This document shows, in pieces, positions 30,102 through 40,148 of a DNA stretch of 64,000 bases. Position 1 is the stretch's first letter, and the number at the start of each line of letters is the position of its first letter. Below the pieces are notes generated by a model that did not search any database, was not told where the DNA came from, and worked only from the letters and a program-made list of their open reading frames with translations. The translations under genes were made by a program, and so were the position numbers. The DNA comes from Streptomyces ficellus. GTDB lineage: Bacteria > Actinomycetota > Actinomycetes > Streptomycetales > Streptomycetaceae. The stretch covers positions 3,162,001 through 3,226,000 of the forward strand of contig NZ_CP034279.1 in NCBI RefSeq assembly GCF_009739905.1. Direction: 5' to 3'.

Positions 30102-30239
30102 CGGATTTCCTTTCATCGAAAATGCAGTACGCGGAAAGGAAACCGCTTTTCCCTGGAAAACACAAACCCCTGGGAGAGGTTCAGAACCCCGAGAGCGCGG
30201 GAAACGTACGCGATTCGGACATAGGGTGCCGGGTTCAGA

Positions 30240-30794
30240 TCACAGGTGCAGAAGCATCCGGCTGTTGCCCAAGGTGTTCGGCTTCACTCGTTCGAGACCG
30301 AGGAACTCGGCGACGCCCTCGTCATAGGAACGGAGGAGCTCGCTGTAGACATCTCCGTCGACCGGGGTCTCCCCGATCTCGACGAAGCCGTGCTTCGCGA
30401 AGAAGTCGACTTCGAAGGTCAGGCAGAAAACCCGGCGGACCCCGAGCCAGCGGGCGGTGTGCAGCAACTTGTCGAGCACGTGATGCCCGATGCCGGCGCC
30501 CTTGAAGTCGGGATCCGTCGCGAGAGTACGCACTTCGGCGAGGTCTTCCCACATCACGTGCAGCGCGCCGCAGCCGACGACGGTGCCGTCCTCGTCGCGT
30601 TCCGCGACCCAGAACTCCTGGATGTCCTCGTAAAGCGTCACCGGTGCTTTGTCGAGCAGGATGCCTTCGCTGACGTACGGATCGACGAGCCGGCGGATCG
30701 CCTGCACATCACTGGTCCGGGCCCGGCGCACGGTGACGGCTTTCACGGGACCGGAGGGCGGTTGCCCGGCGGGCGAAGAGGAGGAGGACGACAT
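30240..30794 (-). CDS. GNAT-family amino-acid N-acetyltransferase (ArgA-like)
   Basis: This 184-aa acetyl-CoA transferase has the GNAT core. VTVRRARTSDVQAIRRLV is the N-terminal strand/helix, VVGCGALHVMWEDLAEVR carries beta strands 2-4, and LATDPDFKGAGIGHHVLDKL is the acetyl-CoA-binding motif A with the GxGIG turn. CLTFEVDFFAKHGFVEIGE is motif B. The sequence resembles the actinobacterial short N-acetylglutamate synthase (Rv2747 type) from memory, which would place it at the first step of arginine synthesis. That substrate call is inference. A Ser-rich N-terminus precedes the domain. The BlaI-type gene ends 9 bp upstream on the same strand, so the two are probably co-transcribed. Confidence 0.85.
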   Translation of the reverse strand: MSSSSSSPAGQPPSGPVKAVTVRRARTSDVQAIRRLVDPYVSEGILLDKAPVTLYEDIQEFWVAERDEDGTVVGCGALHVMWEDLAEVRTLATDPDFKGAGIGHHVLDKLLHTARWLGVRRVFCLTFEVDFFAKHGFVEIGETPVDGDVYSELLRSYDEGVAEFLGLERVKPNTLGNSRMLLHL

Positions 30795-30803
30795 GCCTGG
30801 ACG

Positions 30804-31247
30804 CTATCGCCCCGCCGCGGCCTCTCCCCCGGCGGCCCGGCCCTCTTCGGCTTCTTCCGGGGGTTCTTCGCCGCCCTGTTCGGGAGTGTCCCGTTGCACG
30901 ATGCGGACCGCGTCGTTGAGTGCCTCTCGCTGCTCCGCCGACATCATGCCGAAGAAGGCGACGAGCGCGGCGGCGGGGTTGTCGCTCTTCGACCAGGCTT
31001 CGTTCATCAGTGCGGCCGAGTAGGCGGCGCGGGTGGAGACCGCCGTATATCGATAGGCGCGGCCCGAGACTTCCCGGCGCACCCAGCCCTTCTGATGGAG
31101 ATTGTCCATTACGGTCATGACGGTGGTGTAGGCGATGGAGCGTTCCTGCTGGAGATCCTCCAGGACTTCCCGGACGGTGACGGGCCGGTTCCATTGCCAG
31201 ACGCGCGTCATGACGGCGTCTTCGAGCTCTCCCAATTGACGGGGCAC
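30804..31247 (-). CDS. BlaI/MecI/CopY-family transcriptional regulator
   Basis: The 147-aa winged-helix repressor starts GTG 31247 (VPRQLGELEDAVMTRVWQW). The recognition region RSIAYTTVMTVMDNLHQKGW and the wing RREVSGRAYRYTAVSTRAAY match the family. The C-terminal dimerisation helices are followed by a Glu/Gly/Pro-rich tail. The usual partner BlaR1/M56 sensor protease is not next to it, so it is an orphan here. TATGGT (minus strand, 31254-31259) lies 6 nt before the start, giving a likely leaderless mRNA. It probably regulates targets elsewhere or itself. Confidence 0.92.
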   Translation of the reverse strand: MPRQLGELEDAVMTRVWQWNRPVTVREVLEDLQQERSIAYTTVMTVMDNLHQKGWVRREVSGRAYRYTAVSTRAAYSAALMNEAWSKSDNPAAALVAFFGMMSAEQREALNDAVRIVQRDTPEQGGEEPPEEAEEGRAAGGEAAAGR

Positions 31248-31299
31248 ATCTTCACCATAGTGGGAGATGTCGGAATAACTGGCTATTGACGGACCAAAA

Positions 31300-31330
31300 A
31301 GGGCGTACGACGGATGTGGTCGTACGCCCT
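31300..31330 (-). terminator. Rho-independent terminator after the 31351 gene
   Basis: AGGGCGTACGAC and its exact complement form a 12-bp stem with a 7-nt loop. On the minus strand it is followed by TTTTTGG, a classical terminator that ends the 32158-31351 transcript just before the BlaI-type gene. Confidence 0.92.
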
Positions 31331-31350
31331 CGGTGCGCTGTCCCGGCCGG

Positions 31351-31539
31351 TCAGGCCTGGCCGGGCGTGGCGCTTCCGTCGGCCTGGCGGGTGGTCTCGG
31401 CGCGGGCGAGCGCCGCGTCCACGGCCGCGTCCTCCTTGGCCTTGTTGGGGCCGCCCTGGCTCTTGACGATCGTCACCACGAGGCCGATGAAGAAGGCGGC
31501 CATCACCACGGGGGGCAGGAGCGCGGATACGTATTCCAT
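31351..31539 (-). CDS. Small single-pass membrane protein (hypothetical)
   Basis: The 62-aa product starts MEYVSALLPPVVMAAFFIGL. One transmembrane helix (about 5-27) is followed by a charged cytoplasmic helix rich in Ala, Lys, Glu and Asp (KSQGGPNKAKEDAAVDAALA). It is conserved-looking and lies 13 bp after the 31553 gene on the same strand, with a strong terminator after it, all of which support it as a true gene. Function is unknown. Confidence 0.75.
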   Translation of the reverse strand: MEYVSALLPPVVMAAFFIGLVVTIVKSQGGPNKAKEDAAVDAALARAETTRQADGSATPGQA

Positions 31540-31552
31540 GACACCAGGGTAG

Positions 31553-32158
31553 CTAGCCGGCCGCCCGTTCCTCGGGCGGGGGCGGCGCGGCGGGGCGCCG
31601 GCGGGGCGGGAACACCTCGGACGGCTTGGGCACCGGGCGGTCCGTCGGCGCCGGGCCGGGCTTGGGCGGGGCGGGCCTGGGCTTCGGCTCCTCCGACCCG
31701 CCGTCGCGCCCGCCCGCCAGGGCGAGCAGCCGGGTGCGCGGCCCGGGCGTGACGTGCCGGCCGGCGAGCCTCGCCCGTACGGAGTGCTCGGCGAGCGTCC
31801 GGCACCGCTCCAGCAGGGCGGCGCCGACGGGTGTACCGCGCAGGGTGCGCAGTGCGGCGAGGTCCTCGGGGCGGGGGTCGTATCCGGCGGCGAGGGCGTC
31901 CTGGAGCAGCTCCAGGTACCCGGCCGCCGAGCCGGGCAGCGCGTCGCGGTAGCGGGCGAGGTCGGCGAGGAGGAAGGCCCGCATCCGGCCGGCCTCGCGG
32001 ACCGCCTCGTCCACGGAGCCGGCGAGTCGCAGGCAGTCCTGCACGTCTTCGTCGTCGAGGGGCGTGGGGTGGAGGGCATGGGCGAGGGCGCGTCGGAGCA
32101 CACGCAGCTCGTCTGCGCCGAACGCCAGGCCGCCGCGGGATCCGTATGGCGTGGGCAT
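31553..32158 (-). CDS. Conserved hypothetical protein with Pro-rich C-terminus
   Basis: The 201-aa product has a helical N-terminal domain (about 10-145; FGADELRVLRRALAHALHP, DDEDVQDCLRLAGSVDEAVR, MRAFLLADLARYRDAL) and a disordered C-terminal tail of Pro, Arg and Lys (PKPRPAPPKPGPAPTDRP). I do not recognise a characterised family. ATG 32158 has no Shine-Dalgarno; TATCGT (minus strand, 32165-32170) ends 6 nt before it, so the mRNA is probably leaderless. It forms a two-gene unit with the small membrane protein. The tail suggests protein-protein contacts. Confidence 0.78.
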   Translation of the reverse strand: MPTPYGSRGGLAFGADELRVLRRALAHALHPTPLDDEDVQDCLRLAGSVDEAVREAGRMRAFLLADLARYRDALPGSAAGYLELLQDALAAGYDPRPEDLAALRTLRGTPVGAALLERCRTLAEHSVRARLAGRHVTPGPRTRLLALAGGRDGGSEEPKPRPAPPKPGPAPTDRPVPKPSEVFPPRRRPAAPPPPEERAAG

Positions 32159-32204
32159 GGTCCGACGATACGGTCTAATCAGACAAAATTCGTTTACCAA
32201 CCCA

Positions 32205-32474
32205 ATCCGGGCGCGTTGCCCCACCCACCGCCCCGCAGCCGGCGACGCACCGGGGGTGGGGCCGTGCCCACCACCCACCGGGGGCCACTGGGACAACGCA
32301 CCGCCCCGCAGGCGAACCGAGAATAGGCACCGCCCCAGTCCCGTTGTGCCCACCCGTCCCGCCCCAGCGGGACGACTGCCCACAACGAGACCGGCGGGAC
32401 GACTGCCCACAACGGGGCGGCGGGGTGGGAGCCCCAGCGGACGATGGCGCACAACGGGTGGGCGGCGCGCAGCG
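32205..32474. repeat. Intergenic repeat cluster (21-bp CACAACG units)
   Basis: A 21-bp unit GCGGGACGACTGCCCACAACG occurs perfectly at 32367-32387 and 32394-32414 (27-bp period). A degenerate copy lies near 32437-32455 and an inverted relative at 32342-32362. Related GGGTGGG/CACAACGGG blocks fill the rest of the 316-bp gap behind coaX, which holds no gene. From memory, similar CACAACGGGTGGG blocks recur between Streptomyces genes. Confidence 0.8.
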
Positions 32475-33280
<806 letters not shown>

Positions 33281-33281
<1 letters not shown>

Positions 33282-34306
33282 CAGCCCTGGTCCGCCTCTC
33301 GGAGGTCGAGGCCGATGTCGAGGATCGGGGAGGAGTGGGTCAGCGCGCCGACCGCGAGGTAGTCGACGCCGGTCGAGGCGTAGGCGGCGGCGTTCTCCAG
33401 GGTGAGGCGGCCGGACGACTCCAGGACGGCCCGTCCGGCGACGAGGGTGACGGCCTCCTCCGTCTCGGCGGGGCTGAAGTTGTCGAGGAGGATCAGGTCG
33501 GCGCCCGCGTCGAGGACTTCGCGGACCTGGTGGAGGGTGTCGACCTCGACCTCGATGGGGAGGTCGGGGAAGGCGTCCCGTACGGCCTTGAAGGCCTGGG
33601 CGACGCCGCCGGCGGCGATGACGTGGTTGTCCTTGACGAGCGCCGCGTCGGACAGCGACATGCGGTGGTTGACGCCGCCGCCGCAGCGCACCGCGTACTT
33701 CTCCAGGGCGCGCAGGCCGGGCGTGGTCTTGCGGGTGTCGCGGACCTTCGCCTTGTGGCCCTCCAGGGCGTCGGCCCACGCGCGCGTGGCGGTGGCGATG
33801 CCGGACAGGCGGCACATGATGTTGAGGGCGCTGCGCTCGCCGGTGAGCAGGTCGCGGGTGCGGGTGGTGACCGACAGCAGCTTCTGGCCTGCTTCGACGC
33901 GGTCGCCGTCCGCCACGTGCCGTTCGACCGCGAACTCCTCGGTGCAGACGACCGACAGGATGGCCTCGGCGATGTGGATGCCGGCGACGACGCCCGCCTC
34001 GCGGGCGGTGAAGTCACCGGTGGCGACGGCGTCGTCGGGGACGGTCGCGGCGGACGTCACGTCGACTCCGCCGTCGAGGTCCTCCTCGATGGCGCGGTAC
34101 GCCACGTCCTCGACGAGCACGGGGTCGAGGCCGGCGTTCACCAGGAGCGCGGCGAGCGCGGGGTCGAGCCCGCACTCGTAGACCTCGTCGCCGTCGCCGC
34201 CGCAGCCGCAACCGTCGCCGCAGCCGCCCGCGGCCTGGTCGGCCGGGGCGCTGATGTTGATCAGGGGTACGTCCACGGGCTGCGGGCGTTCTTCGGGCGT
34301 GCTCAC
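33281..34306 (-). CDS. nadC: Nicotinate-nucleotide pyrophosphorylase (quinolinate phosphoribosyltransferase)
   Basis: NadC converts quinolinate and PRPP to nicotinate mononucleotide and CO2 in de novo NAD synthesis. The 341-aa product contains EEDLDGGVDVTS, TRKTTPGLRALEKYAV, the substrate-binding GGGVNHRMSLSDAALVKDNH and LILLDNFSP. An unusual N-terminal extension of about 40 residues holds a Cys cluster (GGCGDGCGCGGDGDEVYEC; C-x3-C-x-C, then C). Typical NadC is nearer 285 aa. GTG 34306 comes 2 nt after the nadB stop, and the gene overlaps coaX by one base. Confidence 0.96.
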
Positions 34307-34308
34307 GG

Positions 34309-36003
34309 TTACGGCTCCCTGGGGGCGTCGGCGTCGGTCGGGGGGAAGTCTTGGGTGTCGGTGGAGCGGACGTCCAGGGTCCGGTCCGGGCCGAGGCGTA
34401 CGACGAGGTGGCGGCGCCAGTCGGCGTCGTCGCGGTCGGGGCGGTCCTCGCGCCAGTGGCAGCCGCGGGTCTCCTCGCGGCGGCGGGCGGCGGCGACGAG
34501 GACGCGGGCGACGCACAGCAGGTTGGTGGTCTCCCAGGACTCCACACCGGGCTCGGCGGCCTTGTTCCCGTCCGGGCCGTCGTTCAGCGCCTCGGCGTAC
34601 ACGGCGTCCAGGGCGGCTGCGGCGTCGGCGAGGCTGGCCTCGGAGCGCAGCACCCCGGCGCCGGTGGTCATGACGTGCTGGACGCGGGCGCGGGCGTCGG
34701 GGTCGAGGAGCGGCAGGACGGTGGGCGCCGGGTGCGGTACGGGGTCGCCCGCGCGGGCCGGGGAGGCGGCGATGTCGTCGGCGATGCGCTCGGCGAAGAC
34801 GAGGCCCTCGAGGAGGGAGTTGGAGGCGAGCCGGTTCGCGCCGTGGACGCCCGTGCAGGCGACCTCGCCGCAGGCGTACAGGCCGGGCACGGTGGTGCGG
34901 CCGTGGAGGTCGGTGCGGACGCCGCCGGAGGCGTAGTGGGCGGCGGGGGCGACCGGGATGGGCTCGGTGACCGGGTCGATGCCGTGGGCGCGGCAGGCGG
35001 CGAGGATCGTGGGGAAGCGGGACGCCCACATGTCGGCGCCGAAGTGCCGGGCGTCCAGGTACATGTGCCGGGCGCCCTGTTCGCGCATGCGGCGCATGAT
35101 GCCCTTGGCGACGATGTCGCGCGGGGCGAGTTCGGCGAGTTCGTGCTGCCCGGCCATGAACCGGACGCCGTCGGCGTCGACGAGGTGGGCGCCCTCTCCG
35201 CGTACCGCCTCCGAGACCAGCGGCTGCTGGCCCTGGGCGTCCGGTCCGAGGAAGAGGACCGTCGGGTGGAACTGGACGAACTCCAGGTCGCTGACCTCCG
35301 CGCCGGCGCGCAGCGCGAGGGCGACGCCGTCGCCGGTGGAGACGGCCGGGTTGGTGGTGGCGGAGAAGACCTGGCCCATGCCGCCGGTGGCGAGGACGAC
35401 GGCGGGCGCGTGGACGGCGCCGACGCCGTCGTGCTGGCCCTCGCCCATGACGTGCAGGGTGACGCCGGCGGTGCGGCCGTCGGCGTCGGTGAGGAGGTCG
35501 AGGACGAGCGCGTTCTCGATGGTGCGTACGGCGCGGTCGCGGACGGCGTCGACGAGGGCGCGGGAGATCTCGGCGCCGGTCGCGTCGCCGCCCGCGTGCG
35601 CGATGCGGCGGCGGTGGTGGCCGCCTTCGCGGGTGAGTTCGATGGTGCCGGCCGCGTCGGTGTCGAAGCGGGCGCCGGTGTCGATCAGGCGGCGTACCGC
35701 GTCGGGGCCCTCGGTGACCAGCAGGCGTACGGCCTCCTCGTCGCACAGGCCCGCGCCGGCGACGAGCGTGTCGTCGAGGTGCTGTTCGGGGGTGTCGCCG
35801 TCGCCGAGGGCCGCCGCGATGCCGCCCTGCGCCCAGCGGGTGGAGCCGTCGTCGAGGCGGGCCTTGGTGACGACGACGGTACGCAGCCCGGCGGCCGTGC
35901 AGCGCAGTGCGGCGGTCAGGCCCGCGACCCCGGAGCCGACCACGACGACGTCGGCGTCGATGGCCCAGCCGGGGGCGGGGGCCTGGAGGCGTATGCCGGT
36001 CAT
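34309..36003 (-). CDS. nadB: L-aspartate oxidase
   Basis: NadB oxidises L-aspartate to iminoaspartate with FAD, the first step of quinolinate formation. The 564-aa flavoprotein has the dinucleotide-binding [15 protein letters not shown] (residues about 19-33), [11 protein letters not shown], the FAD-contact segment [30 protein letters not shown] and [20 protein letters not shown]. The C-terminal helical domain is complete. The ATG overlaps the panC stop as ATGA, and the stop lies 2 nt before nadC. nadA (quinolinate synthase) is not in this window. Confidence 0.97.
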   Translation of the reverse strand: MTGIRLQAPAPGWAIDADVVVVGSGVAGLTAALRCTAAGLRTVVVTKARLDDGSTRWAQGGIAAALGDGDTPEQHLDDTLVAGAGLCDEEAVRLLVTEGPDAVRRLIDTGARFDTDAAGTIELTREGGHHRRRIAHAGGDATGAEISRALVDAVRDRAVRTIENALVLDLLTDADGRTAGVTLHVMGEGQHDGVGAVHAPAVVLATGGMGQVFSATTNPAVSTGDGVALALRAGAEVSDLEFVQFHPTVLFLGPDAQGQQPLVSEAVRGEGAHLVDADGVRFMAGQHELAELAPRDIVAKGIMRRMREQGARHMYLDARHFGADMWASRFPTILAACRAHGIDPVTEPIPVAPAAHYASGGVRTDLHGRTTVPGLYACGEVACTGVHGANRLASNSLLEGLVFAERIADDIAASPARAGDPVPHPAPTVLPLLDPDARARVQHVMTTGAGVLRSEASLADAAAALDAVYAEALNDGPDGNKAAEPGVESWETTNLLCVARVLVAAARRREETRGCHWREDRPDRDDADWRRHLVVRLGPDRTLDVRSTDTQDFPPTDADAPREP

Positions 36004-37010
36004 GCGGGGGCTCCGAAGGTGAGGGGGAGGTTGTCGATCAACCGGGTGGTGCCGACTTTCGCGGCGACGGCGAGGATCGCCTCGCCGGTGTGGTCGTCCC
36101 GGACCTCGGTGAAGTCGGCGGGGTCCACGAGCGCGAGGTAGTCGAGGCGCAGGGGCGGTTCGGCCTTCGCCGCCTCGTCGAGTACCGCGCGGGCGGCGGC
36201 GCGAACCGCGTGCGCGCCGCCGGGGGTGGCGGCGGCCACCGCGTGGGCGTCGGCGGCGGCGCGGGCCTCGCCGAGCCGGGACAGGGCCTCGGCGCGGCTC
36301 TCGGAGGCGGGCAGCGTCTCGGCCCGGGCGAGCAGCGCGGCCTGGGCGGCGAGCCGGTCGCGGGCGGCGAACAGCGCGGCCGACAGGGCGAGGGCGGTGC
36401 GGCGCTCGCCGGGCGCCAGGTACCGGTTGCGGCTGGAGAGGGCGAGGCCGTCGGGTTCGCGCACGGTGGGGACGCCGACGATCTCGACCGGGAAGTTGAG
36501 GTCCTGGGCCATGCGGCGGATCAGGGCGAGCTGCTGGGCGTCCTTCTGGCCGAAGAACGCCACGTCGGGGCGGGTGAGGTGCAGCAGCTTGGCGACCACG
36601 GTGAGCATGCCGTCGAAGTGGCCGGGGCGCGAGGCGCCCTCCAGCCGCTCCCCCATGGGTCCGGCCGTGATCCGCACCTGGGGTGCGCCACCGGGGTAGA
36701 CCTCGTCGGCGGAGGGGGCGAACACGGCGTTGGCGCCGGCCGCCTCGGCGGTCTTGAGGTCGGCCTCCAGGGTGCGCGGGTAGCGGTCGAGGTCCTCGCC
36801 CGCGCCGAACTGGAGCGGGTTCACGAAGACGGTGACGACGACGTACCCCTCGGTGCCGACGTGGGCGCGGGCGGCGCGGACCAGGGTGGCGTGGCCGTCG
36901 TGGAGGGCGCCCATCGTCATCACGACGGCGGTGCGGCCGCGGGGCGCGGCGTGTTCGAGGGTGCGCTCCAGCTCGGCGCGCGTCGGGATCAGGGCGAAGT
37001 CGCGGCTCAT
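36000..37010 (-). CDS. panC: Pantothenate synthetase
   Basis: PanC ligates pantoate and beta-alanine with ATP. The 336-aa product has the nucleotide-binding [14 protein letters not shown] (residues about 31-44), [19 protein letters not shown], the central [32 protein letters not shown] and the family C-terminal half. An Ala/Arg/Glu-rich helical insertion near residues 215-280 makes it longer than E. coli PanC (about 283 aa). Its ATG overlaps the DUF2520 gene stop, and its stop overlaps nadB, so the operon is translationally coupled throughout. Its product feeds CoaX. Confidence 0.96.
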   Translation of the reverse strand: MSRDFALIPTRAELERTLEHAAPRGRTAVVMTMGALHDGHATLVRAARAHVGTEGYVVVTVFVNPLQFGAGEDLDRYPRTLEADLKTAEAAGANAVFAPSADEVYPGGAPQVRITAGPMGERLEGASRPGHFDGMLTVVAKLLHLTRPDVAFFGQKDAQQLALIRRMAQDLNFPVEIVGVPTVREPDGLALSSRNRYLAPGERRTALALSAALFAARDRLAAQAALLARAETLPASESRAEALSRLGEARAAADAHAVAAATPGGAHAVRAAARAVLDEAAKAEPPLRLDYLALVDPADFTEVRDDHTGEAILAVAAKVGTTRLIDNLPLTFGAPA

Positions 37011-37909
37011 CGGCCGGTGTCTCCTTCCGCGAGGACACCCAGCAGGTCCTCCGCGAGCTCGGGCTTGAGGAGGCCGTGGGCGAGCGCGCGGTCGGCGGTC
37101 GTACGGGCCATGGCGAGGTATCCGGCGACGGTGGCGGGCGCGTGCTTGCGCAGCTCGGCCACGTGGGCGGCGACGGTGCCGGCGTCGCCGCGCGCGACGG
37201 GGCCGGTGAGGGCGGCGTCGCCGGAGCGCAGGGCGTTGTCGAGGGCGGCGCCCAGCAGCGGGCCGAGCATCCGGTCGGGGGCGGCGACGCCCGCCTGCCG
37301 CAGCAGCTCCATCGACTGGGCCACCAGGGTGACGAGGTGGTTCGCGCCCAGGGCGAGGGCCGCGTGGTAGAGCGGGCGGGCGGCTTCCTCGATCCACTCG
37401 GGTTCGCCGCCCATCTCGATGACGAGCGCCTCGGCGGCCAGCCGCAGCTCCTCGGGGGCGGTGACGCCGAAGGAGCAGCCGGCCAGCCGCTGGACGTCGA
37501 CGCCCGTGCCGGTGAACGTCATGGCGGGGTGCAGGGCGAGCGGGAGCGCGCCGGCGCGGCGGGCCGGGTCGAGGACGGCGGTGCCGTACCGCCCGGAGGT
37601 GTGGACCAGGAGCTGCCCGGGCCGGACTGCCCCGGTCTCGGCCAGGCCCTCGACGAGGCCGGGCAGCGCGTCGTCCGGGACGGTGAGCAGGACCAGCTCG
37701 GCGCGCTCCAGGACCTGCGCGGGCGGCACGAGCGGCACGCCGGGCAGCAGCTCGGCGGCGCGGCGCCGGGAGGCGTCGGACACGCCCGAGACGGCGACGG
37801 GCCGGTGCCCGGCGAGCTGGAGCGCCGCGGCGAGGGCGGGTCCCACGCGGCCGGCGCCGACGACACCGACGGCGAGCCGGGCGGGGCGGGCTTCTGAGGA
37901 GGGGTTCAC
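37007..37909 (-). CDS. Rossmann-like and DUF2520 domain protein
   Basis: The 300-aa product starts GTG 37909. Residues about 10-120 form an NAD(P)-binding fold ([36 protein letters not shown]). The DUF2520 helical part follows ([41 protein letters not shown]), resembling 6-phosphogluconate dehydrogenase-like dimerisation. From memory, actinobacteria often place this gene before panC. A reductase role in pantoate supply is possible but unproven. It is the first gene of the pan/nad/coaX operon. Its stop overlaps the panC ATG. Confidence 0.9.
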   Translation of the reverse strand: MNPSSEARPARLAVGVVGAGRVGPALAAALQLAGHRPVAVSGVSDASRRRAAELLPGVPLVPPAQVLERAELVLLTVPDDALPGLVEGLAETGAVRPGQLLVHTSGRYGTAVLDPARRAGALPLALHPAMTFTGTGVDVQRLAGCSFGVTAPEELRLAAEALVIEMGGEPEWIEEAARPLYHAALALGANHLVTLVAQSMELLRQAGVAAPDRMLGPLLGAALDNALRSGDAALTGPVARGDAGTVAAHVAELRKHAPATVAGYLAMARTTADRALAHGLLKPELAEDLLGVLAEGDTGR

Positions 37910-37976
37910 GCGTCGACGGCCTTCCGTTCCAGTCCGCGGGGGGTACCGGACGATTTCTCGTCATGCTACGCCAGCG

Positions 37977-38171
37977 TTACGCGCGGCTACGTCCCCGTCC
38001 ACAGCCTGTGGACCCGTCTCCCGGCCGCCCCGCGGGGCCGGGGCCGTCCCGGTGCCGGTCGCGGGCCTCGCGCAGGACGGCGACGTCGTCACGGCCCGGG
38101 GGCGGCGGGGGCGCCTCGCCGAGCCGGGCCGCCCGGTAGAGGTCGATCATGTGCTGGTGCAGGGCGTTCAT
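37977..38171 (-). CDS. Small conserved hypothetical protein
   Basis: The 64-aa product starts MNALHQHMIDLYRAARLGEA and continues with Pro-rich and Arg/Gly-rich low complexity. I recall similar short proteins in Streptomyces. GGAGGG lies 8 nt before ATG 38171, which supports this start over GTG 38180. No domain is recognisable. It is separated by 67 bp from the DUF2520 start on the same strand and is divergent from the ArsR-type gene. Confidence 0.6.
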   Translation of the reverse strand: MNALHQHMIDLYRAARLGEAPPPPPGRDDVAVLREARDRHRDGPGPAGRPGDGSTGCGRGRSRA

Positions 38172-38270
38172 GCCTGCCACCCTCCGCCCGCCCGGTCACC
38201 GGCGCACCGCCGATTGACGAGGCCCGTCAAATGGCGCGAGGACCGCCGCCGGACCCCTCACCATGGGGAC

Positions 38271-39386
38271 GTGAGCGTGATCATCGACATCACGGGCGTG
38301 CCGCCCGAGCGCATCGTCTTCGAGCCGTCACCCCTCGCCGAGCTGGGCGTGGCGCTGCACGCGCTGGCCGAACCCGGCCACCACCCGGGGCTGCACGGCT
38401 GGGCGACCGCCACCGCCGCCGCCCTCAAACCGGACCTGGCCGACCGGCTGCACGAGGCGGACTTCCTCTGGACGACCGCGTTCTCCGACATCCTCATGCC
38501 GTACGCGGGCATCCGCGGCGGCGACGGGCGCACCGGCGCGACGCTCGCGGAGGAGCTGGACCTGCTGGACCGGCTGGACGAGGACCGGTTCGTGGCGGCC
38601 GCGCTGGAGTTCACCTGTTCCGAGCAGTACGCGGCGGCGGGCGGCCCGCCGCGTCCCGGGCGGGCGCTGGAGCTGGCCGCCAGCCGCGGGCCCCGGCAGC
38701 TGGACTTCACGCGCCGCATGCTCGCCGACCCGGCGGGCGTACGGGCCTGGCTGCGCCGGCTGTTCGAGGACTGCGACCGGGCGTTCTTCGCGGACACCTG
38801 GCGCCGGGTCGCGCCCGGCCTCGCCGCCGACGCCCGCCACAAGACGGAGCTGCTGCGCCGCAAGGGCCTGCCGGAGACGCTGCGCGCGGTGTCGCCCGCC
38901 GTGGCGCTGGAGGTCTCGCAGGACGGTGCCCGGCAGCGCATCGAGGTGGACAAGCTCGCCAACGGCCGGACCAGCGCCGCGGACCCGGCCGTCGGGGCGG
39001 GCGTGACGTTCGTGCCGACCAGTTTCGGCTGGCCGCACCTGATGGTGCTGCACGCCCCGGGCTGGCGCCCCGTCGTGCACTATCCGGTCGGCGCCCCCGA
39101 GCTGCCGAGCCCCGCCTCGGTGGAGCTGCTGCAACGGCGCATGGACGCGCTGGCCCACCCGATGCGGATGCGCTTGTGCCGGCACCTGGCGCGCTCGGCG
39201 TACACGACGGGCGAGCTGGCGGAGACGTACGGCATCACCCCGCCGGAGGTCTCGCGCCACCTGGCGGTGCTGAAGAAGGCGTCCCTGATCACCACCCGCC
39301 GGCGCGGCCGGTACGTCCTCCACCAGCTGGACGTGGCGGCGGTGGCGCGCATCGGCAGCGACTTCCTGGAGACGGTGCTGCGCTGA
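38271..39386 (+). CDS. DUF5937/ArsR-family transcriptional regulator
   Basis: The 371-aa product starts GTG 38271, with GGGGAC close upstream. The N-terminal two thirds (MSVIIDITGVPPERIVFEPSP onward, cut to the core) form a mainly helical domain seen in actinobacterial regulators, probably a sensor. The C-terminal winged helix (about 290-371; DALAHPMRMRLCRHLARSAY, TTGELAETYGITPPEVSRHL, LITTRRRGRYVLHQ) is ArsR-like. No Cys metal-binding motif is present in the recognition helix, so metal sensing is unlikely. The target is unknown. It ends 29 bp from the convergent response-regulator gene. Confidence 0.85.
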   Translation: MSVIIDITGVPPERIVFEPSPLAELGVALHALAEPGHHPGLHGWATATAAALKPDLADRLHEADFLWTTAFSDILMPYAGIRGGDGRTGATLAEELDLLDRLDEDRFVAAALEFTCSEQYAAAGGPPRPGRALELAASRGPRQLDFTRRMLADPAGVRAWLRRLFEDCDRAFFADTWRRVAPGLAADARHKTELLRRKGLPETLRAVSPAVALEVSQDGARQRIEVDKLANGRTSAADPAVGAGVTFVPTSFGWPHLMVLHAPGWRPVVHYPVGAPELPSPASVELLQRRMDALAHPMRMRLCRHLARSAYTTGELAETYGITPPEVSRHLAVLKKASLITTRRRGRYVLHQLDVAAVARIGSDFLETVLR

Positions 39387-39415
39387 CGGCCGTCCGGCGC
39401 CCGGCGCAGGGGCGG

Positions 39416-40090
39416 TCAGGCCGCGCCGCCCCCGGCCCGGACGAGGCCCGTCTCGTACGCCAGGACCACCACCTGCACGCGGTCCCGCAGCGCCAGCTTG
39501 GTGAGGATGCGGCCCACGTGGGTCTTGACCGTGGCCTCGGAGAGGACCAGCCGGGCGGCGATCTCGCCGTTCGACAGGCCCTGGGCGACCAGCATCATGA
39601 CCTCGCGCTCCCGCTCGGTCAGCTTCTCCAGCGTCTTGTCGCGCGGCTCGGTGCCGGTCGCGGGCAGCATCGGCGAGAAGCGGTCCAGGAGACGGCGGGT
39701 GGTGGACGGCGCGACGACCGCGTCGCCGCTGTGCACGGAGCGGATCGCGCTGAGCAGCTCGCCGGGCGGCACGTCCTTCAGCATGAAGCCGCTGGCGCCC
39801 GCCTTGAGCCCGGAGAACGCGTACTCGTCGAGGTCGAAGGTGGTGAGGATCAGCACCTTGGGCGCCTGCGGCCCGGCGCAGATGCGGCGGGTCGCCTCCA
39901 CGCCGTCGAGCCGGGGCATGCGCACGTCCATGAGGACGACGTCGACCGCGGTGGAGCGCAGGACGTCGATGGCCTCGGCCCCGTCGCCCGCCTCCGCGAC
40001 GACCTCCATGTCCGGCTGGGCGGCGAGCACCATGCGGAAGCCGGTCCGCAGCAGGACCTGGTCGTCGACGAGCATCACGCGGATGGACAT
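39416..40090 (-). CDS. NarL/LuxR-type response regulator
   Basis: The 224-aa regulator has a receiver with the acidic pair VDD (residues 8-10), phospho-acceptor Asp in VDVVLMDVRMPRLDG (near 54) and Lys in SGFMLKDVPPGE. The C-terminal LuxR HTH contains LTEREREVMMLVAQGLSNGE and ATVKTHVGRILTKL. It is encoded 58 bp after the histidine kinase gene on the same strand, so the two form a cognate pair. The regulon is unknown. Confidence 0.95.
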   Translation of the reverse strand: MSIRVMLVDDQVLLRTGFRMVLAAQPDMEVVAEAGDGAEAIDVLRSTAVDVVLMDVRMPRLDGVEATRRICAGPQAPKVLILTTFDLDEYAFSGLKAGASGFMLKDVPPGELLSAIRSVHSGDAVVAPSTTRRLLDRFSPMLPATGTEPRDKTLEKLTEREREVMMLVAQGLSNGEIAARLVLSEATVKTHVGRILTKLALRDRVQVVVLAYETGLVRAGGGAA

Positions 40091-40148
40091 GCGGTTCCTC
40101 GGTTCCTCAGGAGGCGATGGGCGGGGCGATGGCGGATCGGTGGCCTGG

